The position numbers and the translations under genes were made by a program. A stretch of DNA of 64,000 nt from Sipunculus nudus. Taxonomy: Eukaryota; Annelida; Sipuncula; Golfingiida; Sipunculidae. Position 1 is the stretch's first letter; each line of letters opens with the position of its first letter. The stretch covers positions 6,099,579-6,163,578 of the forward strand of contig CM049307.1 of NCBI GenBank assembly GCA_026874595.1. Reading direction: 5' to 3'. Shown piece after piece: positions 1 through 12,300 of this stretch. The notes under the pieces were generated by a model. It was given only the letters and a program-made list of their open reading frames with translations, did not search any database and was not told where the DNA came from.

Positions 1-215
1 AAAGCACAGAAAAATGCAGATTGACAAATAAGATACAGAGCTGTACAATATCCAGTACAATAAATACTACAATCACAACAAGAAGCACATACAGACACAA
101 GGACATATCCAACATGTGCTAAAACAATATGTACAGTGAAAGAGTCGGTCTTCAGATTCATAACATGTTCATATATACACAGCAATGTATAAATACTCAT
201 CTGAGATAACACAAG

Positions 216-218
<3 letters not shown>

Positions 219-256
<38 letters not shown>
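219..256. repeat. (TA)n microsatellite
   Basis: About 19 uninterrupted AT dinucleotides, lying downstream of the TET stop codon. Confidence 0.95.
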
Positions 257-259
<3 letters not shown>

Positions 260-479
260 ATAACACAATTACTGGTTTCAATTATGGGGTAGCTTTCAAA
301 ACCTCCAGTAACAAGTTGTAGTTCATTAAAGTAACTGTTATTGTACCATATTATGTTCTGCTGTTCAACTCTATAATTACAGTTCGTATTCACATGTGAA
401 GGCCCTGAGATATTGTACAAAAGTATTTAAAAATTAGATCAGCCATCTCATTTCCTGGCCTTCAGTGTGACTAGAAAAT

Positions 480-642
480 ATCTGTATCTGACACCCCTGT
501 AAACCACACACTGGTACAGTCTGTATCTGACACCTCTGTAAACCACACAGTGGTATAATCCGTATCTGACACCCCTGTAAACCACACAGTGGTACAGTCC
601 GTATCTGACACCCCTGTAAACCACAGTGTGGTACAGTCTTGC
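480..642. repeat. 39-bp minisatellite, about 4 copies
   Basis: A 39-bp unit containing TGTAAACCACACAGTGG and CCGTATCTGACACCCC is repeated about four times with few mismatches. Because 39 is divisible by three, the minus strand reads as a 13-residue periodic peptide. That is a consequence of the repeat and is not evidence of a gene. Confidence 0.9.
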
Positions 643-2515
643 TGTATTTTCTGCTACAGGGGGTTGCAGCAATCTTGACTGATATGGTTCTAAAGTCTCC
701 TGACATCACTAACAACACTTTATATACTTCCCAGAGTTAAAAGTATAAATAACAATACATAGCTATATATCTCGACACATGAAATGTACCCAACAACAGA
801 TAATTCTTTTATTATTAAAAGTTATTGGCTTGTGCATCTACTTAAATAAGATTGCTAAACAAGGGGTTCACATACACAACTGTGAGCATACAACAATAAC
901 TTATTGGCTAACTTGATTATTGATGATGTCACCTTAACTATATACAAACTAAAACATGCTTAAAACTGGATCACATATGAATCATCAAACAGGCCCTTTG
1001 ATTTCATTTTGGCAGGAATCTACATATACACACAGGCATATCTTATATACAGCACACAAGGTCAACAACTTATTAGAACAAATGAAAAGCAAATACTTGT
1101 ATATCTTACATATATCACGGTTTAAAATTTCCTCATATTACTCGAAATATCTCTGCATTAGACCTCTGGTGGAGATCAGCTGAACTGATATAGCTGCATT
1201 CTCCCATCAGTTCAAACTTCATGAATATTTATTATTAAAAACTCATTAAACCAACAGGGTACAGGTTGTTCACATTTTCCTACCTATGAAGTTATATAAT
1301 ATACATTAATAGCAACAGAACAGCACAGACTTTGGCTGGGAGGAACTGTATGGCCCCACAGCGAGGAAAAAGATCTCCCAGTACCTGAAGTACATACAGT
1401 ACATTTGATGAAAGTACTTTGTTTTAGTGAAACACAATATATACAAACACAGTAAATTTTCCTATCGTGCATATCTTAAAATTTCATATACTTCTAACAT
1501 AGTACAAAATTACACAACATTTACATTTCTTGTGCACTAAAGTTATAAATTCTTTCATATACATTTAACACTATCAAATTGATTGAATATCAGATGTTTA
1601 TGCTGCCTTCATTCAAGGAAAACTATACATTTTCACGTATATTACATACAAATCATACAAATAAATCAAGTGTACTCTCAAAACCCCCAAGAGCTGGAGG
1701 TATTTACATGATATTTGTGTAGCTCTTACATATGCCACGGCAAGATGACAACTGTCAGTCACAGCTTATGTTCATTATCTAATATGTAGTACAAAATGCC
1801 AGTGGAAACAATGCTAATTTTTGTATGAAATATGAAATGATATACTAGTTTGTAAACAAAATAATTAACAGCTTTTCCAGAGTTGTCTCTGTGACTGGCC
1901 ATTTTCATCACTAAGGATGTATGCAATGCTTGTGACATTCTCCAGCATAATGTCATCATGTTTTCAGTCAATGCACCCTTTTGATCACTATCTACCCTTT
2001 GCAATCTATTCCACAAACTCAGTATCAACTACAGATGGTGTATGAACTGTACAGTACTGTAACAATAACACTTGTTCTGGTGGGTTGCCTGATGGCAGCT
2101 GTAAGGTCACTTTGTCACACTATATAATCATCAACAAGTAATATACTATTTGTATACTTCAAAGTTCACTATAGTGCACAAGGTCTGGGTCAGAACAGCC
2201 CATTTTATGAACATCAGCATGTCATAATTAAGTGTAAACTATAATGCTTTCCTGTTGAAAGTATCCAAAAAACTTAAAACCCTAAAAATTCATGGAAGGT
2301 ATAGTTCATTATAAATATGCTGCAATCAGTTCATCTTGAGGTGTGGTTAATATTATTGTGCTGCCAACAATTTATTTGAAACAATATATTTTCAAGTTTG
2401 CCTGCTACAACTGCAGGTAAACTAGACAAACATAAATTAAAACATGCAGTATATGTATTTTTATCAAAACAAAATAATGAAGATAACACTGGGCAGTATG
2501 GAACGTGAAGGCATA

Positions 2516-5500
2516 TTAGAGCCAGCGTTGGTAGGGACCAGTGACTAAAGCCTTTGGTTTGACCCACTGTGTACTGACTGTGCTAGTGGTATCAGTCTGT
2601 GGCCATTCAGGTTCTTGTTCCCACATATAGTGGATGTTTGGTACATTCTCCACCTTAGATGGGTCAAATGCTGGCTTGGGTTTCTCCAGGAAATCTTCAA
2701 TCTTGGGTACCTTTTCAGGTTGTTCTACATCACCAGCTGCTTGTTGTTCAGCCAGTTTCTTCTGCCGTAAGCCTTCCAATTTCTTCTCATACTCGTTAAA
2801 ACCATGCACACCATAGTTGAGGTTTTTGTGTTGGTAGAACACCAAGCTGATGCGGGTTGGGTGTGATCGATTTGGATACTTCAGAGCTGTGGTGGCATGG
2901 AGCTCTCTCTTAGCACACTCGATTAAAACAGAACCATGAGTCAGAGCAATTGCCACACCACCAATCTGGGGATCGCCAAATATATGCTCGTTCTCCGTTT
3001 TGATTTCTTTTGGCTTCATCTCCGGAGGTTCAGTGGCAGCTTGCTCCGGTGGAGGGAAGGGACCATTGGCAACAGGGCTTTTAATCATGCCATTTGCTTG
3101 GAAATGCTGCAGCTTATCTGCTGCTGCTGCTTCAGAGATCTTTGGCTGGTCCATGAGGGCTGCTTCTGACAGCATGTGCAGTGCTGATTCAAACTGATCT
3201 TTCTGACCAGGATCAGCTATATCCTTGAACACTGGCACACAGTTAGGAGCCACTTTCTGATCAGGCATTTTCTTGGTCATGTCAGCAGTGCTGCCTGAAT
3301 TTGGGGCCTGCTGTGCTGACACAGCAGTAGGTGGGTAGATGCTGCCAGCAGAGGTGGGCTGGAGGTGGTTGACTCTTTGCTGCTGATTACAAGAGCTAGG
3401 TATAGTATTATTGCTGCCTGAACTGCTGCTTGAACATGATTGCTGGGCTGTGTATAATCCTTGCTGCATGTGCTGGTTAGCACCTGGAAGACTCCCTGCC
3501 TGTGAGGAGTGCTGCTGTGAAGCAGGTCGGGCCGGCACCTGCCATGGATGTTCCAAGTTCCCTGTGGAGTATCCATGTACCGCTGACTGCTGCCATGATG
3601 ATTGTCTTACTGGCTGTGGAACTGTAGCTCTGGCTTCATTACCAGCCATGTGGCCACCTGAGGCTGATGTACCTTGGTGGTTAATACCTGGATGGTCATG
3701 ATGACTTCCAGGTAAACTGTTCTTCTGACCTCCTGGTAGACCACCACTTTGCTCTCTGTGCAGGTTTTTAGCTTGACCTGATGGCATGTCCATGTTATGA
3801 TTATAGCCTGCAGTTTGGTGGGGAGGGAAACTGGAACTGCAATCAGCATTAAACGTGGTGTTGTTCCCTGGACCTGCTGGGACACTGTGACTTCTGGGCA
3901 AACTGCTAGGAGTGAAAGCATTTGCAGTGTCATGTTTGGAAGGCTGTCCCCCACTGTACAAGGCAGTAGAATTTGTGGAGTATCCATACTGTGAGGCCAG
4001 AGGGTGTCTGTCAGCAGTGTTCTGCTGAGAATTCTCAGAGCAGGACTGATCACTCCATGGGAAACCTGGATGCACAGCTGGCATCCTGTCACCTGTATGT
4101 GCTTGCTGCTGCATTGTGTTAATGTCAGTTTGGTTCTGTGAATGTCCATGTATCTGAGAGGGCGAATTCATATGAGCTCCTTCTTGAGTAGTCAGTCTTG
4201 ACATGTCTTGTGTGGAACTAAACTGTTTATCATTTTTACACAAAGACTGACTTTGCACTTGCATGTTTGGCCTACTGGAGTTGGCATCTGTGGTGTGTCC
4301 ATGTGGAGGATTACAATGCTGTAACTGGTGTGCTGAAGACTGGTTAGATCCATGATATCCAGACAATGAAGCTTGATTCTGCGAAGTTGAAGGCCTTGGA
4401 CCATACTGCCCACCAGACTGGTAACTGCTGGGACCATTTTGTAGGCCTCTGTTGTTGGCCCCATCTGGCCCATTCAGTTCAAGGGAAGTATGAGGCATTT
4501 GGTTCTGGCTGGCAGGATTACTACTGCTAGGTGTGAAATGACCAGATCTGCATAATGCTGTTGCTTTCAGTGGTACCCCCTGGTCAGAACCTGAGGCACC
4601 TCCCATGTTGGACATACTGTGAGATGACATGACTGATGCGGGTCTTGACTGACTGTCATTGTCATGGGGAAGATTGATGTTGTTTCCCAGATCTGGGAGT
4701 TCCTGATGGTTCCACTGAGGAAGATGATGAGAAGGCAAGCTGGTGGAATGTTGCTGCCATAATCCCTGTGTCCCTGAGTTAGCTGCTGCTGGGGAGGGCT
4801 GCCCTGGATACAGATTATCTGTCATGCTGAAGGGGTTGGTATAACCCTGTTGACTTTGGTTTTGAACCATTCCTTGGTGGTTTGGGTACCCTTGTCCCTG
4901 ACTGTTCCTTGATTGCTGCAGGGAGTGTGAGCTGTGCTGCTGGCCAAAGTTGTGTGGATCTGCCAGGCTGTTGTTGCTTGCAGATGGTGGTGGTGGCAAG
5001 TTATCACCAGCTGCTGCCTGCTGAGGGGCTTGGTGCTGGTTCTGTCCATAAAGACAGGAAGCAATTTGTTGACTTCTGTTTTGTGAAGTGTTCCCTGAAT
5101 AAGCACTCTGATGACCCTGAGATGACACAGGAAAATCTGACTGGTGAACCTGGGGCTGTAATGGTTGTTTCTGGCCTTGTTTAGCAAATCCTGTGAAGTC
5201 CTGCTTCCCTGCTGCAGGGCCATCCAGTATTTGATGTTGCTGATGATGAGACTTTTGCAGGGATTGTGACTGACCTACAAGACTGGGCTCCCTTCCCACA
5301 TCTTCTGGCTCACCTAATGCATTCTTTAAGAATGAATGAAGGTTTGCTTGCCATTGACCAAACCACGAGCTGTCAACTGGCACAGAAGGAGTCTGATTTT
5401 CTTGCTTGGAGCTCAGACTACATGACTTCATCAGTCCCTGGCTGGTACTAATTGGTTCAGATTTAACATTCTGACTGTTCATTCTAGCTTTTTCAGTCAC

Positions 5501-6898
5501 TCCGGTTGTAGCATTATAACCTTCCAGATGTTCATGTACTGATATGGACTTATTGAAGTTACTAGTCTGGTTGTCTGCAGGCTGCATGAGCTGGTTGTCT
5601 TGCCAGCCACTGCTGGGCCTGGTTACAGCTGTCTCGGGTAAGCAATCCATAGATCTACTTTCAGAACATTGCACATTATAAGACTGGACATAAGCACTGC
5701 TGGTATTAACTGGAGCAGAGTTCCTACTTGAACATATTTGATGATTCTTGTTCCCTGCCTCAGGGGTTGTACCTGCCTTCTGGATCACACCTTCAACAAA
5801 GTTAACGGCACTACTACTTAAACCTACAGGACCTACACTACCAGTGACCTGCACTGGAGCAGAAGCACTTGTTGGTACTTGGTTAGCTACTGACTTGATT
5901 ACAAGAGCCATGGAGTCCATGTAATCATTATAAGTTTGCTGCTTAGACACGGTCTCCATCTGAACGTTGGTCTTCTTTTCAGGACAAGCAGCTGGAGGTA
6001 CATGTAGCTGTGGGTCCTCAGTCTCTACTTTCTTTTGTTTGTTTGACACTTTCCTTTTAACCTGTCTCTTTTTCTTGGGTGCACTTTCCTCAAGAGCACC
6101 AAAAGGCATCCCTGCCATTGCCTGAGGATTGTTGTATCCAGGCCACTGTTGGTTATACATGGATGGATGATATCCGGGAAACATGGCCTGAGGATGGTTT
6201 GGAAAGCCTGCTGAATACAGATGGTGACCTGGTGCCCCCTGCTGGTACATCCCTGAGTTATTGGCAGGGGCACCAGGTTTGGGTTCCATCTTCTGCTGCC
6301 TGTGAGGTATTGACCCTGAGGCTTGGTTGCCTGGGTATGTGTAAGCATCTCCCTGAGTTTGTGGATGCTGCTGCTGCTGTTGTATAGGGTACATTCCTAA
6401 AGACGAAGCCCACTTAGAGAACAAACCCTGCATGTTGGGACCACAGCTGTTGTTGTAGCCATTCATATGGTCCTGGTTGTTAAACTTCAACTGCTGCCTT
6501 GACTGTCCAGCGCCCTGCTTGCCTCGGCCTCTACCAGCACCGCGCCCTGACCACTTCTTCTTCATACCCCAACTCCGGACTCCTGCAGGTGTGGTTGTGG
6601 CTGAACGACGATATTTCTTTACGACAGGCCCCTTAATGGCAGCGGCCCGGTTCTTTTTCCTGCGGTCTCGCCATGGTGAAAGTTTTGTTCCTTTCCGTTT
6701 GCACACTTTGGGAAATGGACGGATGCGCATCACCATGGGGTAGCGGGCTAAGCAGTCGAGGGCACCAGACTTCATCTTGTAGTACTGGCCTTCAGCACTA
6801 CCGTTTTCATCAGTCATGTCAAGCACACACAGTGGCAAAACATGTAACTGCTCATCTTCAGGACGGCTGAATCCCCGGTGTTTGGTTAATGTCACCAC
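2516..6898 (-). CDS. TET: TET last exon: beta-helix core, giant insert and C-terminus
   Basis: The exon spans 1,460 codons from an AG acceptor at 6900-6899 to a TAA at 2518-2516. It opens in phase 0 with [17 protein letters not shown], the expected continuation of the GSTV that ends the previous exon. About 70 residues on, a strongly basic RG/RK stretch (plus 6500-6720) begins an insert of about 1,230 residues rich in Q, S, N, H and P. It contains a short polyQ and a basic motif [14 protein letters not shown] (6020-6080). The core resumes near 2992 with [12 protein letters not shown], followed by the iron-binding His in ALTHGS (2936-2938) and the 2-oxoglutarate Arg in [13 protein letters not shown] (2852-2854). 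The exon ends in GPYQRWL. Fusing insert and core in one long terminal exon is the usual TET arrangement. The insert is unusually long. Confidence 0.96.
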   Translation of the reverse strand: MVTLTKHRGFSRPEDEQLHVLPLCVLDMTDENGSAEGQYYKMKSGALDCLARYPMVMRIRPFPKVCKRKGTKLSPWRDRRKKNRAAAIKGPVVKKYRRSATTTPAGVRSWGMKKKWSGRGAGRGRGKQGAGQSRQQLKFNNQDHMNGYNNSCGPNMQGLFSKWASSLGMYPIQQQQQHPQTQGDAYTYPGNQASGSIPHRQQKMEPKPGAPANNSGMYQQGAPGHHLYSAGFPNHPQAMFPGYHPSMYNQQWPGYNNPQAMAGMPFGALEESAPKKKRQVKRKVSNKQKKVETEDPQLHVPPAACPEKKTNVQMETVSKQQTYNDYMDSMALVIKSVANQVPTSASAPVQVTGSVGPVGLSSSAVNFVEGVIQKAGTTPEAGNKNHQICSSRNSAPVNTSSAYVQSYNVQCSESRSMDCLPETAVTRPSSGWQDNQLMQPADNQTSNFNKSISVHEHLEGYNATTGVTEKARMNSQNVKSEPISTSQGLMKSCSLSSKQENQTPSVPVDSSWFGQWQANLHSFLKNALGEPEDVGREPSLVGQSQSLQKSHHQQHQILDGPAAGKQDFTGFAKQGQKQPLQPQVHQSDFPVSSQGHQSAYSGNTSQNRSQQIASCLYGQNQHQAPQQAAAGDNLPPPPSASNNSLADPHNFGQQHSSHSLQQSRNSQGQGYPNHQGMVQNQSQQGYTNPFSMTDNLYPGQPSPAAANSGTQGLWQQHSTSLPSHHLPQWNHQELPDLGNNINLPHDNDSQSRPASVMSSHSMSNMGGASGSDQGVPLKATALCRSGHFTPSSSNPASQNQMPHTSLELNGPDGANNRGLQNGPSSYQSGGQYGPRPSTSQNQASLSGYHGSNQSSAHQLQHCNPPHGHTTDANSSRPNMQVQSQSLCKNDKQFSSTQDMSRLTTQEGAHMNSPSQIHGHSQNQTDINTMQQQAHTGDRMPAVHPGFPWSDQSCSENSQQNTADRHPLASQYGYSTNSTALYSGGQPSKHDTANAFTPSSLPRSHSVPAGPGNNTTFNADCSSSFPPHQTAGYNHNMDMPSGQAKNLHREQSGGLPGGQKNSLPGSHHDHPGINHQGTSASGGHMAGNEARATVPQPVRQSSWQQSAVHGYSTGNLEHPWQVPARPASQQHSSQAGSLPGANQHMQQGLYTAQQSCSSSSSGSNNTIPSSCNQQQRVNHLQPTSAGSIYPPTAVSAQQAPNSGSTADMTKKMPDQKVAPNCVPVFKDIADPGQKDQFESALHMLSEAALMDQPKISEAAAADKLQHFQANGMIKSPVANGPFPPPEQAATEPPEMKPKEIKTENEHIFGDPQIGGVAIALTHGSVLIECAKRELHATTALKYPNRSHPTRISLVFYQHKNLNYGVHGFNEYEKKLEGLRQKKLAEQQAAGDVEQPEKVPKIEDFLEKPKPAFDPSKVENVPNIHYMWEQEPEWPQTDTTSTVSTQWVKPKALVTGPYQRWL

Positions 6899-9304
6899 CT
6901 GCAAAAACAATGGATCATGAGTTATGTCACAAACAAACCATGACTTGACTCTATAACAGTATGTCAACCATATTGACTGTACTTAACACATTAACCTAGG
7001 ACATACCACATTCCAAAATAACATTATATTTCATAATGTTTGAGCAGGATATGATTTACAAAATAGAAATCAAAATATCTTAGCAGGAAACATACTTGCA
7101 TATCAGATATGGCTGTATTAGAGTATTAGTGTTTGTATTTGTATTAGATACAGTAAAACTGTCCTGTTATGAACTGTTGTTTTAGTATTTATCACTGAAT
7201 TTGAATACTGTTCAAGCATGGCTTTTATTCAGCAAAACATGTCTGTGTGTCATATTTGACTAGTGACCACCTGGTCTGTCCAAATATAAAATTAAGTTAT
7301 TCAATCATCAGTATCTAATTATATGGGAAAAGCTGAATTTAAAAACTGAAGTTTAAAATAAAAGTTTTACTCACTGATTCTATCTAGAATTCCTATTTCT
7401 CATTAATGAATTCTTGATTGTATCTGAGGGCTAATTTGTATCAGACAATGCAGACTAGTATTTTCTATTTGACCACATAAGCACTGGTGTTATTTTATTT
7501 GTATTTTAATATTTCTCTGATCCTAACCCAAGTCAGGTTTCCAATTATAACAATGTCTTACCACAGTGCTCCCATTATTCATATTGTGAAGATCCTTATG
7601 AGCATGGGCACAGAAGTCAACGACTGCTGTCACACCTGAGAATGGTCTGCCTGGCTTGTTACCAAGTCTACAGTCTATGGCTCGGTCTTCAAACTGGGTC
7701 TGTGCGATACAAACACAATCCATGCATGGATGATTTGCTAAACTTTTAAAACATCCACATGATCCATGGATATAACAAATAAAAGTAACAAGATTATCTG
7801 TGATGATGGTTAAGGTCTGGCCACTACAGTTGGCACAAATTATCAATATTTGAATTTAGGCAGTTGGAGGATTTGCATTTAAGATTCAATCAGCATATCT
7901 AAGGTAACTAGAATGCAGCTGAAACACCTAGACTTCTGCTTGCCTTACTTTTCAATATTTACAATACAAAACTATATGATTGTTAAGAGGCAATTGATGC
8001 AATAACCGCTGCTACCATGTCACAAGCTACTTGCTGACAGTTATCATCAGTTAACAGATTTTCTTGTCTTTTTTCCCAGTATTTTACTGATGATCAATCA
8101 AAATTGGGCTTATAATCAATGTGAACAAATTTCCTGATAGCCACCCAAACCTGATCTTGTGCTCTACATGACTTATGTTATTCCTCTAGTTAAAGACAAC
8201 ATGTAAAGCTGAGGAAAACTCAAAGTTACTGTTGGACAGAAGGCCCTCTTAATATCCTTTACAAACAGGACCCTTTAAGGTAAGATAATGTTGCAGGATT
8301 AAGGTAACAGAAAGGTGTCTTAATAGTACACATAGTACACATTACTGTTCCTTACTTTAAGCCATCAAGTAATCATTTTTGTTGTAAAAATATTCAGAAT
8401 TCACATTTTCATTGGGAAAAAGTGTTTCTTAGTCAAATGAAGCCATTCAAGCCAAGCTTCAAAATACCATTCTTGTTCTACTTAATGTTCAAGCTTGTCT
8501 TCCATAACAGGAAATGATTTAAGGGCATCAATGATTCATTCTTTGACTATACCTGGTTCTTGAAGGAGTCTGGGGCCATCTTTTTGTATACAGGTCCCAC
8601 TTTGGTGGCCAGATCCTGAAGGTAACCCTCTAACAATGGTTCCTGTGTATGAGAAGAAAAGAACAAACATGTATGTCAACACTGCATTAATTATAGGACA
8701 GGAAGGTAAGACAGGATTCTGAACCAAATATATAATTAACAGTTTTTAATTACAAACATTTATTGAATCTTTATTTATGCTTGAACTTGAAGATTCTCCA
8801 AATAAGCTCAAGCTCACCCCAGCAGAATCATGCCAAGACAAGACACCATGTGGTTTAGTTTATATACTAGCCACCAGGTGACAGCACCAGCTATTCTGTT
8901 CAATCAGAAGTGTCCAGATGTATAAATGAATAAAGTTACAGGTTAAGCTGATTGGTTATAGGAAAACATCTTTGATCTTTGAAGCTTTTATTTACATGAT
9001 CAATATTTAAACTTGCGTTAATTAATAAACTGGGAGATTTAAATACCTCAGACTGGTCTTTCAGTTTGAACTTCCGTGGTTCCCTGCTTCTAGCGTACTT
9101 GCAGCCATTGAAAAACATGCTCCAAGAACACCCAAAGGTAAAGGAAGCTCCAGCAGACTCATCATTCCAGCCCTGACAAGCGCATGTTTTCCTGCACAAG
9201 TAAAGTCAGTGATATGTCAACTAACATATCAGTCTCAAAATAAGTGCAAGCAATATTTATAAATCAACATGTATTCAAGAAAATTATTTCAGCAAAAATT
9301 TATA

Positions 9305-9374
<70 letters not shown>

Positions 9375-12300
9375 AACGTAGATAACAAGACAGTAGGAGG
9401 ACCTACTTGTCATTGGTTCCACAACGTCGCTCCGTCTCATATCCATGCTTAGGGAGTATATTTCGTAGGTGATCATACAACATGTCTGCCTGCTGATGTT
9501 CAACGCCATCCCATACAACGATTCCGACCACAATAATAGCAGTCTCACAATGATGCCCTGGACGTAACCGCACTATCGTCAAGATCTTTTCTTGGGGACC
9601 AGATCGCCGAATAATCTGCACAACAAAGATGAACCATATTTGTGTCATAACACATATCTGGCAGTAAACATACCATATATTATAAAATATCCAGAGTGGA
9701 TGTCGAAATGTTTATTCAGGGTTTTTACCATCTATCACTCTATCTTCATGTGTCATAATATGTGTGTGCATAAGTAATCGCAGTCATAATATGGGTGTTC
9801 ATAAGTAATGGCAGCAATAAGTACAAGTAAAAATATGTGTTCTCTTATTTAAGTAAATATAATAACATTCAGGTTACATTTAACATTTCTTGATTTGTTT
9901 ACTGATATTCTGTCCATTATAAAAATACCAAAATTATTATCTGATATGATTTGTGGTGTTGCTGCAAGTGTAACTGTTCCCACTTACCCATTTGGCCACA
10001 GGACAACCTTGTGGACTTTTGCCTTCCTTTCCAGTATAAATGACCTTTTCTATCCGGACAGCGGACCCAGTGTAGCCACTCCTATACAAAAGAAGTCATA
10101 TTCATCACTCAAATATTAACATCAAATTAATACATACATCTGAGAGCGACATCTTAGCAATCCTGATAAAATTAAACCAAAAAATATGTAAATCAGACAC
10201 TAAGGTAATCTCATGGTATGGTCTAACAGAACATAAGTTTTCATTTTCTCAGTATTTCTGCTCGATTCATTTATTACATTCCTGAATGAGTCAGTTATCT
10301 CGTTTTTCAACTCCTGCTTTTTATAATTAATAATTTTTTTAGGTGACCCCTTCCCTTTATTTCAATGAAGGCTTAACTTTTTTTTAATATTTTTTTTTAA
10401 GTGGAGGTAACTGCCTCCATTTTATTTTAATGCTAGCTGAACTACCTATATGTTCATCTGCAGAATTCCATTCCAGTTTGGACTACGTGACAGGGCAGTA
10501 TCACACACTTCCTCTCATTTAATATCCTGGCGTCAACCAGGCCTGGTGACAACTGCACCTGCAGACCCTGGGTACATAATCATACCCTTTGTTGGGTCAT
10601 ACCACAGAGGAACCCCCAAAGGCGCACTCGTTTGTGAGTGAATCATGGCTGTTGGGCATGGCCTTCCCATTAAGCCTGCAGAGCGCCCACCCTGGGTAGG
10701 GGCTGACCGTGAAAAATCTCACAGCCTCGGCTGAGATTCGAACTCACGATCTCATGGCTTTTAGTACTGTGCTCTACCCTTGAGCCACAGAAGCCGGTAT
10801 GATGGCTTAATTTAGAATTATGTACATCTGCAGATTTCTATTTCAGCTTTATATTAGATGACAGGGTGGTAGCACACAATTATCCTGGCACCAGCCAGGT
10901 TCGGTGAATCCCTTCTGTACACTATGAAACATGACTGTGGGGCACAGTCTTCCAATTAAACCTGCTGAGCATTCACCCAGGGCCACCCTTGGTGGGACAA
11001 ACCATGAAAACCGTGGGACACAGGTCCCTGGCTGAGATTCATGTTCTATCCTCACACCACAGCAGCCAGTTTGTTACTCCTGCTGTAGGGAAGCAGCCCG
11101 AACCATTTCTACCAGTGTTAGGATCATGTATCATGCATTTTTATTTCTACAAATGCTTCCTTTGAACATGCTTACTGGAATAACCCTCGTGACTCAAACA
11201 GCTCAAACCTTTCTGAGATTCCTCCAGTTTTACTTCAATACATTAACAAAAGAACATGTCATATCCAGGCATCAGCTCTGATCATATTGTCAGAATGATG
11301 TATAATCCTTTTTTCCTTTCTTCAGTACTTCTGAATGTTCCTTCCCTGAAGGCAAGCTTTTTCTCCCCTGAATGATCATGGTAATAAATCCTAGGACTAG
11401 CCCTGGGTCTTATTTTAAAGGACTAGCACTGGATTTTACTCTCTGGATATGCCCTAGATCTTACTTTCAATGATTTAATGTCCCTGGATGTAACATTTCT
11501 GGTTTAGTCTGTGGTATTTATAATATTTCTGGATTAGCCCTGAACTTGCCTTCCTCAGTTAGCTCTAGGTCTCATATTTTTTTCTGGATTAGCCCTGGAT
11601 CTTGCTTTCCTGGGTTAGCCCAAGGTCTAATTCTTCTTGGATTAGCCCTGGATCCTGCTTTTCTTGGTTAGCCCAAGGTCTAATTCTTCCTGGTTTAGCC
11701 CTGGATATTGGTTTTCTTGGTTAACCCAAGGTCTGATTCTTCCTGGATTAGCCTTGGATATTGGTTTTCTTGGTTAACCCAAGGTCCAATTCTTCCTGGA
11801 TTAGCCTTAGATCTTGCTTTTCTTGGTTAGCCCAAGGTCTTATTCTTCCTGGATTAGCCCTGGAACTTGCTTTCCTTGGTAAGCCCAAGGTCTAACTCTT
11901 CCTGAATTAACCCTGGATCTTGCTTTCCTTGGTCAGCCCAAGGTCTTATTCTTCTTGGAATTAGCCCTGGATCCTGCTTTTCTTGGTTAACCCAAGATCT
12001 TATTTTTCCTGTATAAGCACTGGATCTTGTTTTTCTTAGTTAACCCAAGGTCTAATTCTTCCTGGATTAGCCCTAGATCTTGCTTTTCTTGGTTAACCCA
12101 AGGTCTAATTCTTCCTGGATTAGCCCTGGATCTTGCTTTTCTTAGTTAACCCAAGGTCTAATTCTTCCTGGATTAGCCCGACTTATTAGCACACTGATTG
12201 TACCTTAGATCTTACCTTTCCTCCATGACTTTCCTAATGGTCGCCATGTCTGGTCCAGCACCTAGGTGGGTATAATAAGGACCCTCCAAGTTCTCATCAG

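Larger units (their letters stand above)
1..2515 (-). other. TET 3' UTR / 3' flanking DNA
   Basis: This AT-rich stretch directly follows the TET stop codon in the sense of the gene, and I see no coding signal in it. The nearest canonical poly(A) signal on the minus strand is AATAAA at 2376-2371, about 140 nt after the stop. Further AATAAA matches lie at 1233-1228 and 813-808, so the 3' end cannot be fixed from sequence alone. It contains a (TA)n tract and a 39-bp minisatellite, listed separately. The short open frames here are AT-rich and look random. Confidence 0.5.
10082..12215 (-). other. TET intron 4 (repeat-filled)
   Basis: A 2,134-bp intron holding two tandem SINE copies (10,398-11,075) and a 53-bp minisatellite (about 11,380-12,180), listed separately. 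The remainder is AT-rich without further signal. Confidence 0.85.

Noticed and set aside
434-718. Minus-strand frames with 13-residue periodic peptides (GLQGCQIR, YRGVRYG)
   Set aside because: Product of the 39-bp minisatellite being divisible by three; both overlapping frames are equally open, so neither is favoured as coding.
3277-3576. Open frames of about 90-180 codons overlapping the last TET exon in other frames on both strands (for example 3,607-4,149 and 4,822-5,223)
   Set aside because: They mirror the biased codon composition of the Q/S-rich TET exon and have no independent family signature.
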